Shown in pieces: positions 18,264-26,235 of a stretch of DNA of 64,000 nucleotides. The notes beneath the pieces are model-generated. The model was not told the DNA's origin. It searched no databases and saw only the letters and a list, made by a program, of their open reading frames with translations. Made by a program: the position numbers and the translations under genes. Position 1 is the stretch's first letter. The number at the start of each line of letters is the position of its first letter. Source of the stretch: JAFGIN01 sp050301235 (lineage in GTDB: Bacteria > Fibrobacterota > Chitinivibrionia > Chitinivibrionales > Chitinispirillaceae); NCBI GenBank assembly GCA_050301235.1, contig JBNKZD010000097.1, positions 26,299-90,298 on the forward strand, written 5' to 3'.

Positions 18264-18641
18264 GCTGGTAAGGTCCACCTCAAACTGCTTCTCACAGTGC
18301 GGACATTGTGTCCGTACCCTGTTATTACCGTTCTCGTTTACTCTCCGGTACAAATCTTCCAGAAAAGCAAGATCTGCTGCAAAGAACCCCTCGATTACCT
18401 TTGGATTAATGTATTCGAGTGTTCCAAGTTTAATGATGACGCGTGATAACAGGATAATCAATAAATACGCAGGGTTACTTTGCACCCGTGGGTCTTTAAG
18501 GGGTGTTATTTCATCAAATGCTGTTGCCAGTCTCATGACTCCATCACGGTGTAATGTTCCATCTGCGTCGTGATACCCTAGAGGTAAGGTAAAAGGTATT
18601 TCTGTCTGGAGCATCGATCGCTGCGGTTGTGTACTCACAGA
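18237..18641 (-). CDS. eCIS tail-assembly chaperone-like protein (phage lambda G / Mu gp41 analogue)
   Basis: The open frame runs back to a GTG at 18704, but the family-like part starts near TEIPFTLPLGYHDADGTLHR, so a GTG at 18641 (135 residues) or the ATG at 18614 is a better start. Conserved stretches are GVMRLATAFDEITPLKDPRV, NPAYLLIILLSRVI and FFAADLAFLEDLYRR, then a CPHC knuckle (CxxC) near the end. Length and position (after the tube gene) resemble phage tail-assembly chaperones, which in phage lambda and Mu are extended by frameshifting. Here the zero-frame product ends SSGGSGATP just past a G7 run. Confidence 0.7.
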   Translation of the reverse strand, partial: SVSTQPQRSMLQTEIPFTLPLGYHDADGTLHRDGVMRLATAFDEITPLKDPRVQSNPAYLLIILLSRVIIKLGTLEYINPKVIEGFFAADLAFLEDLYRRVNENGNNRVRTQCPHCEKQFEVDLTSSGGSGATP

Positions 18642-18718
18642 TTTATTGCCTCTCAATTGATATAGATTATTTAAATTACAGTGCGGTTGAAAGGACAACC
18701 ACACTGTACGCTGTAAAA

Positions 18719-19150
18719 TTATGCCTTTTTAATCTCTTCGTGTGTTAATTCAAGAGCTTCAACCGCAATTGCTGCAGTTGACGCATTAAATGATGGCCCT
18801 GTCCATTTTGAAGGCCAGGCATTGATAAAATTCCAGCGAAGTTTTTCGGTCCCGCTTTCATCTAACAATACTATAGAACCGTTTTTCCGTTCAGTCTTTC
18901 CGTCAATTACGGTTTGACGCCATTGCCAGAGTTCATCAGAATCTGTAATTCCGCGCTTGAGGGTAATTGGCGAATATTTATTAAGCCCGGACAACTTTCT
19001 TACATGATTTGCATCCGATCCCTCTCTGTAATCAACAGGATCGGTTGTTACATCAAGCCCACCACATTCCTGAAAACCAGCCTGGGTAATACCGTCAATC
19101 TCGACAAGAAAATTAAAACTGCGATACGGGTCAACTCTTGTAGTAGCCAT
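18719..19150 (-). CDS. tail tube protein, gp19-like (main copy, Afp1 type)
   Basis: A 143-residue protein of typical tube length. RVDPYRSFNFLVEIDGITQA, FQECGGLDVTTDPVDYREG, then KRGITDSDELWQWRQ, are gp19 signatures. It stacks into the inner tube that is driven out when the sheath contracts. It follows the two sheath genes, as in other eCIS loci, and precedes the chaperone gene. Confidence 0.9.
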   Translation of the reverse strand: MATTRVDPYRSFNFLVEIDGITQAGFQECGGLDVTTDPVDYREGSDANHVRKLSGLNKYSPITLKRGITDSDELWQWRQTVIDGKTERKNGSIVLLDESGTEKLRWNFINAWPSKWTGPSFNASTAAIAVEALELTHEEIKKA

Positions 19151-19224
19151 TTTCGGACTCCTTGATTTGAATGTTTAAAACCAGATTAATAATTTTTATA
19201 CCTTATCTTTTTCAAAAAAGAAAA

Positions 19225-20667
19225 TTACATTACTTCGGTTGTTCCGGCATGTTGAATAACTCTTACGATAATAAATTCTGCCGGAACCATTGGTGCAATT
19301 CCGATATGAGTAACAACCTGTCCAGCTTCCCGTAAATCCGGAGGGTTGGTTTCCGTATCGCATTTGACATAAAATGCCTGAGCCGCCTTATCTCCTGCCA
19401 GTGCACCAGACTGCCATAACTTTGTCAGATAAACGGTCAGTTCACGTGTAATACGGACCCATAATAAAGGAGTATTGGGTTCAAATGATGCCCAGGAAAG
19501 ATTTATATCAATCCATTTTGAAACTGCCAGTATCAGTCTGCGTACGTTTATATAACGCCATGACTCATCGTGACAAAGTGTTCGCGCACCCCAGATGCGG
19601 ATACCCCTCCCCGGAAAAGCCCGAAGACAATTTATACCTTCAGGATTCAGTTCGTTCTGCATATTGTTTGACACATCGGATTCAAGATCGAATACACCAA
19701 GGACCTCTTCATTCGCAGGGGCACTATACACACCGGATTTTTGATCTGATCGTGCATAAATGCCGGCGATGTGGCCACATGGTGGAACAGGATTGCGATC
19801 AGGAAGACGATTTGAAAGGTGGATCCATGGAAAATAGAGTGCACCGAAACTTGATTGGATTACCTTATTCAGCGTAAGGTCGCTTTGGAATAAATCCGGA
19901 TCAAGCTTGTTCATATCAATAATTTCCCGGCGCTGGTTTTTCAGGACTTCGGTAACAAGCTCATTTTGAAGAATGTGATGTGGTCCCAGCGAGTCAAGAA
20001 GTGCAAACCGGTCTGCATGACGAATGCAGTGTGCAAGCATACAGCGTTGAACATTCAGTACCATATCCTTGTTCGGGAGTTTCATGCAATCCGGGATTGC
20101 AATCAGATCAATATCACTTAGTGCTGATAACCCAGCTTCCATTGCAGTAACAAGTGCAACATCGGGATCTGACGTGATATCACCATGCACTACATAACAG
20201 AACTTTCCACCGTTATCAAAAAAACCATTGATTGCGTCGGCAAGGTAGCTTTGTTCAGCCGGAGGATTTATAAAAAATGAGTTGAATTCATCTTTCCGAT
20301 AAAGAACAACCGGCTTATTGAGCCTTTTTTGCGAACGACGATAAAGGTTTTTTAATGCATCCTGGGCAATAGTTCCATCAAAATGAGGCTGCGCTTCAAC
20401 AAACCAGGACCATTGCATTGGACCACAACAAACAAGGTCGGTATTTGTCTCATCATACCACATATTATCATCTGATGACCGGGAAAATGTACTCCCGACA
20501 AATTCTGGTGCGAGAGTAACCCGTGTTTCCGAAGAGAGGTCCCCGGTTTCATCTGCGAACCCGACAAAACCCGGCACACCTGTCTGTAAAGGGTTCCGGG
20601 TTCTGATGATTATGTCTTTATTGTAAACACCAGGATGTTTATATGTGGTCGACACAGTTTCCTCCAA
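19225..20667 (-). CDS. tail sheath protein (Afp2-4 type), second copy
   Basis: A 480-residue sheath protein. N-terminal TYKHPGVYNKDI, the TGVPGFVGF segment, and the C-terminal handshake region (GIRIWGARTL, INVRRLILAVSKWID, FEPNTPLLWVRITRELTVYL, YVKCDTETNPP, GIAPMVPAEFIIVRV) match the contractile sheath family. It shares the C-terminal block with the first copy but differs in the outer domain, so it may occupy a special ring at the baseplate or cap. Confidence 0.9.
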   Translation of the reverse strand: MEETVSTTYKHPGVYNKDIIIRTRNPLQTGVPGFVGFADETGDLSSETRVTLAPEFVGSTFSRSSDDNMWYDETNTDLVCCGPMQWSWFVEAQPHFDGTIAQDALKNLYRRSQKRLNKPVVLYRKDEFNSFFINPPAEQSYLADAINGFFDNGGKFCYVVHGDITSDPDVALVTAMEAGLSALSDIDLIAIPDCMKLPNKDMVLNVQRCMLAHCIRHADRFALLDSLGPHHILQNELVTEVLKNQRREIIDMNKLDPDLFQSDLTLNKVIQSSFGALYFPWIHLSNRLPDRNPVPPCGHIAGIYARSDQKSGVYSAPANEEVLGVFDLESDVSNNMQNELNPEGINCLRAFPGRGIRIWGARTLCHDESWRYINVRRLILAVSKWIDINLSWASFEPNTPLLWVRITRELTVYLTKLWQSGALAGDKAAQAFYVKCDTETNPPDLREAGQVVTHIGIAPMVPAEFIIVRVIQHAGTTEVM

Positions 20668-20677
20668 CTTATATATG

Positions 20678-21937
20678 TCAAACAGATTGTGCCATCTGAC
20701 TGATTCGGAAAATTACAAATTCAGCCGGTCGGACAATTGCAACTCCGATTTCGGTTACAACCTGTCCCAGTTCGCGCAATTCCGGAGGGTTGGTTTCTGC
20801 GTCGCATTTTACATAAAATGCTTCATTTGCACTGGTACCAAAAAGCGCTCCGGAACGCCATACATTAGTAAGAAATGCGCTTACATTCCGTGTGATCTTC
20901 TGCCACAGAGCCGGTGTATTTGGCTCAAAAACAACCCATTGTGTTCCTTCATCGATCGATTCACGTAAGAAAAGAAGGGTCCTTCGTACGTTGATATATT
21001 TAAGGTCCGCGTTGCCATCACCACCAACAGTTCTTGCACCCCAGACAAGGATATTATCATTAAGAGCACGGATACAGTTTACGCCTTTTGGGTTAAGACC
21101 GTTCTGATCAGCTTTACTAATTCCCTGAGTTACATTTAAAGCTCCCAGAATGACTTCATTGGCAGGTGCTTTATGAACACCACGTTCTGTGTCAACACGG
21201 GCATAGATTCCTGCAATATGTCCTGAGGGTGCAACTGCAAGTGAACCATCACCGGATGGAGTCAAAAGTTTTGTAGCGGGGTCAAATACCTTGATCCAGG
21301 GAAAATACCAAGCTGAATAGTCATCTTTAGATGGCATTACACCAGGAGTGGAATCTGCAGGTGTATGTGTCAGGGTAGTAAGATCACTTGCAGATGAAGG
21401 ACCATCAAAAATGGCAAACCGGTCCTGGCAGGCTCTGCAATGTGCTACTAGAGCAGACCTTACAGACGCTTCAGTACTTCCGGGGTATGCAACCAGCGCT
21501 ATCTCATCGATTGCTGCAAACGCACTGAGTGCATCGTCAAGATCAGTACTGGTAGTTATTCTTACAACAAAGCATCTGCTGCCACCATTATTGAAAAAAC
21601 CGTAAACTGCCTGAGCAAGGTCTCTATGTCCGGCATCAATCGCGGGAGATGAATCACTTGTAGCTGAAACAGAAGAATCACCAATAAGGCCACCGAATAA
21701 TTTGGTAAACTGTGTCCAGTTGGTGATCAGTTTTGGGGTTTTTTCCTCAGCAGGTAGTGTAAAGTCAACATATTTCGTTGATCCGGGAGTTGCACTGTCC
21801 GGATCCTGTGCAACCAGATGAATCTTATCAGGAACTAAACCAATGAAACCTGCTGTACTTGTGCTTACGCCAGCAATAGCTTTGACAGAAGATGGAACTT
21901 CTTCAACGTAGACACCCGGAGAAAGGTACTGAGCCAT
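20678..21937 (-). CDS. tail sheath protein (Afp2-4 type), first copy
   Basis: A 419-residue sheath protein beginning AQYLSPGVYVEEVPSSVKAI, the canonical sheath opening. C-terminal NILVWGARTV, KYINVRRTLLFLRESID, VFEPNTPALWQKITRNVSAFL and FYVKCDAETNPPELRELGQV complete the family pattern. This compact copy is the likely main sheath subunit. Strong ribosome site (AAGGAG) upstream of the ATG at 21937. The second sheath follows after 10 bases. Confidence 0.92.
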   Translation of the reverse strand: MAQYLSPGVYVEEVPSSVKAIAGVSTSTAGFIGLVPDKIHLVAQDPDSATPGSTKYVDFTLPAEEKTPKLITNWTQFTKLFGGLIGDSSVSATSDSSPAIDAGHRDLAQAVYGFFNNGGSRCFVVRITTSTDLDDALSAFAAIDEIALVAYPGSTEASVRSALVAHCRACQDRFAIFDGPSSASDLTTLTHTPADSTPGVMPSKDDYSAWYFPWIKVFDPATKLLTPSGDGSLAVAPSGHIAGIYARVDTERGVHKAPANEVILGALNVTQGISKADQNGLNPKGVNCIRALNDNILVWGARTVGGDGNADLKYINVRRTLLFLRESIDEGTQWVVFEPNTPALWQKITRNVSAFLTNVWRSGALFGTSANEAFYVKCDAETNPPELRELGQVVTEIGVAIVRPAEFVIFRISQMAQSV

Positions 21938-22111
21938 AATACAACTCCTTTATTAAATTTGATTTGAGAAATGTATCCCGATAGTTTATTGGAATAAACT
22001 GTTTTCTGATTACTGCATTGAACTATATAACAATTAGACTGTGCAACTTAAATCTATCCATTTGGTCAAACATTAACCTCTAAATACATTATTAATACAC
22101 GTTATAACCTG

Positions 22112-22651
22112 TCAGGGGTGAAGAGCTACATTTAAAGTAGTTACAACACCTGCATTTAAATAGACTTGCTGGATCTCTGGTGCAAACCCTGTCGCACCAA
22201 CTTTTACATTCGGATTACTGGCCACTAATCCCGAAAGATGATATAAACCATTAACATCACTCACGGTTTGAATGTCACTGCCGGGCAAAGAAATTGTCGC
22301 GCCAGCCAATACAGTACCATCATTTTTTTGGATGACACCCTCAATTGTTGTAGACTGTATTGCGACATTTGCACGCATGTCAAACACCGGTGTTCCTGAA
22401 GGATTGCTTTGTACGATCAGACCTGAGATTGTCGTTTTTCCATATATACTCCCACTATCAGGAACTGACACCGTAATCGAATAGGTACCGTCTAAAAGAT
22501 CTGTAAAGTAATAAAAACCGTCATTATCCGTCTTTTTAGTCAGATCCGTACCTGAGATAGCAACGATTGCATTTTTTATTCCTAGACCTGTTGTCAGATC
22601 GGTAATTTTACCCGCGATAGATGCTATACTTATTATCTGAATAGTTGTCAT
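22112..22651 (-). CDS. two-domain carboxypeptidase regulatory-like (beta-sandwich) protein in the eCIS locus
   Basis: A 179-residue protein without signal peptide, made of two tandem carboxypeptidase-regulatory-like beta-sandwiches. Each has the pattern GKITD..TG..I.NA.V.ISG then TDNDGFYYFTDL..GTYSITV, or GVIQKNDGTVLAGATISLPG then SDVNGLYHLSGL. These domains are usually structural or adhesive. Position between the terminator gene and sheath gene suggests a decoration or cap part of the particle; that is inference. Not part of the minimal Afp set. Confidence 0.7.
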   Translation of the reverse strand: MTTIQIISIASIAGKITDLTTGLGIKNAIVAISGTDLTKKTDNDGFYYFTDLLDGTYSITVSVPDSGSIYGKTTISGLIVQSNPSGTPVFDMRANVAIQSTTIEGVIQKNDGTVLAGATISLPGSDIQTVSDVNGLYHLSGLVASNPNVKVGATGFAPEIQQVYLNAGVVTTLNVALHP

Positions 22652-22657
22652 CGCTTT

Positions 22658-23227
22658 TCACCTTGTGAATGGCTCATTAATGTTGATTACCTTTTGAGTT
22701 ACAAGACTCATATCGACAGAATCTGCTGTATTAACAGCAATGGTAACAACATAACTTATACTCGCTTTCAATCGTCCGTTAAAACTACCCCAGAAGTCCC
22801 ATACATTCGGAGTGTGATCACCAAATGCAATCCATGCATGTGGCAAAATCGGCTGTGAAGCCATTTCCCCCTGCAGAATTTCCTGTGGTAATACCGGAAA
22901 CCGAAGCAATGTCTTGAGTAACGATCCAAGTAACTGATGTTCATCTGCAACAGAATTTGTCCAGACACTTATAAGATAGGTTAAATCGATTCTTGCAGGT
23001 GCACGGTTTTCGCTTGCAGTTTGAGTATTTCTGGTTAAATAACGTTCGTTACTTCTGAGTTCACGGTTCTCCCTTATATCATAAAGAAAACAATTAACAG
23101 TAGGCTTTGTCACCGCAGCAGCCCATTCATTTGCCGGTATCTCAAATGTAATATCTATCGACAACTCGTCCAGTGGTACTTTTTGAACAAGGAGTTTTTT
23201 TATTGATTCATCAAGGTCCTGGATCAT
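22658..23227 (-). CDS. DUF4255 tail terminator protein (Afp16 type)
   Basis: About 189 residues using the ATG at 23227, which has AAAGGATAT upstream; a longer frame to 23281 would overlap the ATPase gene. MIQDLDESIKKLL, then FEIPANEWAAAVTKPTVNCFLYDIRENRELR, is the DUF4255 signature. Afp16-type proteins cap the tube and fix its length. Directly downstream of the ATPase gene, the usual pairing. Confidence 0.85.
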   Translation of the reverse strand: MIQDLDESIKKLLVQKVPLDELSIDITFEIPANEWAAAVTKPTVNCFLYDIRENRELRSNERYLTRNTQTASENRAPARIDLTYLISVWTNSVADEHQLLGSLLKTLLRFPVLPQEILQGEMASQPILPHAWIAFGDHTPNVWDFWGSFNGRLKASISYVVTIAVNTADSVDMSLVTQKVININEPFTR

Positions 23228-23240
23228 TTTATATCCTTTT

Positions 23241-25475
23241 TCAGTGAACAATCGTATGAATGCAGTACTCTTTATCGTCAATCAAACGACCCATTTTTCT
23301 GAATTCTTCTTTTGTCGCATCCAGTAGATGGTTCATCTCTATATAACCTCCATTCTTTGATGCATAGAATGCAGCCGATAGTACTATATTACGGATGTTA
23401 CCCCCTGTAAGCTTGTATCGTTTTGAAAGCGATAAAAAATCTATGTCCTTTCGTAATGGTGCTTCAGGAGGCCAGATTCTCTGCCATAACTGTCGACGGT
23501 TGTCTTCATCCGGGAATGGAAATTCAACAATAAAGCGAATACGTCTGGTGAACGCATCATCCAGATTGTGCCGTAAATTAGTTGTCAGGATTGAAACACC
23601 ATTATAATCTTCCATCTTCTGAAGCAAAAAAGCGATCTCCAGATTTGCATAACGGTCATGGGCATCTTTGACTTCTGACCGCTTTCCCAGAAGCGCATCT
23701 GCTTCATCAAACAGCAGTATTGCATGGCCGGTTTCTGCCTGAGAGAAAATCCTGTTAAGATTTTTTTCTGTTTCACCGATATATTTACTTACTACCTGCG
23801 AAAGGTCGATTTTGTATATGTCTAGCTGAAGTTCATTGGCAAGGACCTCTGCAGCCATGGTTTTTCCCGTACCAGCCGGACCGGAAAACAGAGCGTGCAG
23901 TCCTTTACCATAGGCTAGTTTGTTTCCAAATCCCCACTTTTCAAATACGAGAGCCCTGTTTGTTATCTGGTCGCATATATCATGCAGCTGCTTAAATTGG
24001 GCAGCGGGCAGAACCAGGTCATCCCATGTACGTTTTGGTTGAATTTGTACTGCGAAATTGCCAAGGTTTGCAGTATTTTGTGCTCTGCAGGCCATGTGCA
24101 GATCAGAAGATGTAATTGTCTGACCACGCATTTCTGATGCTGCCCTGGCTCTGGCTACTGCATTGTTAATCTGTTTTGGAGAAAGAGCGTATTTAGATAA
24201 AAGAGGGACAATCATCGGTTCTGAAAAATGGTCACAAAAAGAAAGCGCGTCAGCCCAATGTGTCATTTTTTTATCGTAGTCGGGGTCATTAAGTTCAATC
24301 GGAACAAAAAGAAATTTTTCTTCAGGTATGGAAAATGTCCATCGGCTTTCTCCACCTATTACAATAATAGAACCCATCTTAAATAAAAGTCGTATCAGTG
24401 ATTCCTCGGTAGTATCACAACTATTTTCATTGTTTAATAGAATATTACTATTCGGAATATAACTTACAGCCTGAAAAAGCAGTGCTTCTCGTAAAGTATA
24501 AAAAAGTAAATCTGCAACAGGTATCGTACCTGCTTGATTCTGACTCATTTGAAGTTCTAAAAGCGGAAGCCGAAATATCTGGCTGATACCAACTGCCAAG
24601 TCGTTCCTTGTTGATTGATCTCCTCCGTGCAGGTAAAAGATCATCTTTCTTCGTGGATCTGGTTTCTCAAGATTCTTTTTTAATGTGTCATTTACCAGCT
24701 GAAGGGCTTTACCATCAACAGTATGTTTATTGAAAGAAAAATGTTTAGGTTGTGTTAATTTCAGTACCGAATGTATTCTGGAATCAAAACAGATTTCGTT
24801 TAATAGAAAAGAAACTATGCGATCATCGATGTTTAAAATGCGAGATAAAAAGGGAGTATCAGTATTTTTTTCACCTGATACAGACAGTAATCTGTATTTA
24901 AGAAGAGGTGCATTGGTTTGAAATATCCTGCGGAACGTGAAAATATCATAACTTTTAACATTACAAAGTGCTAACGCGAGTCCGATAGATGGTCTTTTAC
25001 GGGATATATCATCCTGAAGATAGCCATAAAAACGTTCATATCGCTGGTCGATCTCTGATGCAAGACAAGTAATGAGAACGTCCGTTTCTACGGAGGACAG
25101 ATTAAAAATTTTGGCAAGTTCAACTAATGGAAGAAACTTTTCTGACTGAATGCTCAATGTCACTCGATGTGCTATCTGTTGTTCGAGAAGTTCAATGTTA
25201 TCGTTTATTGCTTGTTCTTTATGTGAACGCTGGTTCTCGGTATCTTTTTGTTTTTTAATCGCCAACAGTTCATTGATTTCTTCATCGGAAATTGCCAGAA
25301 ATCCGGGAATGAATTCTCTGTTAGTTTGATTAAATCTTTTCTGAAAGTGGATAATTGCACGATGTGTAAGTAGCTCCTGACGAAACATCAGATCGTTAAT
25401 ATGCTCAAGAGGGGTTGAATACACCTGGTGAACGATATTGCTGGTGTGACAATCTGGTGACTCGATTTTGATCAT
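23241..25475 (-). CDS. AAA+ ATPase of the eCIS (Afp15 type)
   Basis: A 744-residue protein. The C-terminal AAA+ module carries Walker A GPAGTGKT (around residues 533-540), Walker B ILLFDEADALLG, sensor ILTTNLRHNLDDAF and arginine finger FTRRIRF. The N-terminal ~450 residues have a degenerate AAA-like segment without a Walker A. Afp15-type ATPases are needed for particle assembly or disassembly and are found in nearly every eCIS. This is the first gene of the eCIS run; ~760 bases without a firm gene lie upstream and hold candidate operators. Confidence 0.9.
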   Translation of the reverse strand: MIKIESPDCHTSNIVHQVYSTPLEHINDLMFRQELLTHRAIIHFQKRFNQTNREFIPGFLAISDEEINELLAIKKQKDTENQRSHKEQAINDNIELLEQQIAHRVTLSIQSEKFLPLVELAKIFNLSSVETDVLITCLASEIDQRYERFYGYLQDDISRKRPSIGLALALCNVKSYDIFTFRRIFQTNAPLLKYRLLSVSGEKNTDTPFLSRILNIDDRIVSFLLNEICFDSRIHSVLKLTQPKHFSFNKHTVDGKALQLVNDTLKKNLEKPDPRRKMIFYLHGGDQSTRNDLAVGISQIFRLPLLELQMSQNQAGTIPVADLLFYTLREALLFQAVSYIPNSNILLNNENSCDTTEESLIRLLFKMGSIIVIGGESRWTFSIPEEKFLFVPIELNDPDYDKKMTHWADALSFCDHFSEPMIVPLLSKYALSPKQINNAVARARAASEMRGQTITSSDLHMACRAQNTANLGNFAVQIQPKRTWDDLVLPAAQFKQLHDICDQITNRALVFEKWGFGNKLAYGKGLHALFSGPAGTGKTMAAEVLANELQLDIYKIDLSQVVSKYIGETEKNLNRIFSQAETGHAILLFDEADALLGKRSEVKDAHDRYANLEIAFLLQKMEDYNGVSILTTNLRHNLDDAFTRRIRFIVEFPFPDEDNRRQLWQRIWPPEAPLRKDIDFLSLSKRYKLTGGNIRNIVLSAAFYASKNGGYIEMNHLLDATKEEFRKMGRLIDDKEYCIHTIVH

Positions 25476-25503
25476 AATGCTCTGGCTTCTGTAGACTAAT
25501 ATG

Positions 25504-25522
25504 CATTATTCTGATAATAATG
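25504..25522. promoter_or_regulatory. inverted repeat upstream of the eCIS ATPase gene
   Basis: CATTATT and AATAATG form a perfect 7-base inverted repeat around CTGAT, ending 29 bases upstream of the ATG at 25475. Its position fits an operator or 5' leader element controlling the eCIS operon. Confidence 0.35.
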
Positions 25523-25610
25523 TGATAACTTTCCTAATATTTAAAAAGTAATAATTCAATTTTAATAAGAGTTTTTCCTGTATATACGGTTATTTTTTTC
25601 TCCTGATATG

Positions 25611-25624
25611 TGAATATATTCACG
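25611..25624. promoter_or_regulatory. 14-base perfect palindrome upstream of the eCIS operon
   Basis: GTGAATATATTCAC is fully self-complementary and lies about 136 bases upstream of the eCIS ATPase start in an otherwise AT-rich gap. It resembles a dimeric regulator binding site; the regulator is unknown. Confidence 0.35.
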
Positions 25625-26235
25625 TAAATTAGATTCTCATGTCGACAAATTGCACTTTGTATCTAATTTCAGTTTAAAGTAAAATAACCAATTGTTATCA
25701 AGTGCGCAACAAAATGAAAAAAAAATTATGATTTACCTGATTTTTGCAGTAGTCTGTATGTAGAATAATACAATGTTCAGGTAAGATGTATATGCATGTA
25801 AGATAAAGTCTATTCTGTAGTTATTACTGAACGACGGTAAATTGCGCCTGCTCGCCCGCAAAAGTAACGACCAATATTGAAGGGGATATCTGGGTTGAAG
25901 TAAACTTGAATACACACTGTGCTGACATACCTAAACTGCCACCTGTTTCTGGCAATGGTCCCTTCGGATGCTCGAGTTCCGTTAGTGATTCACCATCTAA
26001 ACTAAAAAGCTCCACTATCAGTTCCTCTAAAAGCTCTTTCAAGTGCATTGCCCGAGAGTGAAGCAAAAAGTGTTTGATCATTAGGAATGTTAGTAAATGA
26101 CCCGGTAAAATCTGCTTGTGAACACCCTGGTCCTGTCAGAATTAGACGATGGTCAATGTGTACTCTTTCGTTAAAAAAATCAAATCTTCACTAAATGAAT
26201 ATAAATTTGTACTTACTAACAATCCACATAATTAT

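Larger units (their letters stand above)
25476..26235. other. intergenic region between the RiPP operon and the eCIS operon
   Basis: AT-rich. It holds two palindromic sites near the eCIS ATPase start, listed separately. On the minus strand around 25824-26190 two short frames look partly protein-like (FTGSFTNIPNDQTLFASLSG in one, SILVVTFAGEQAQFTVVQ in another). Neither makes a credible gene, and they may be pieces of a decayed beta-rich surface protein. Confidence 0.5.
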
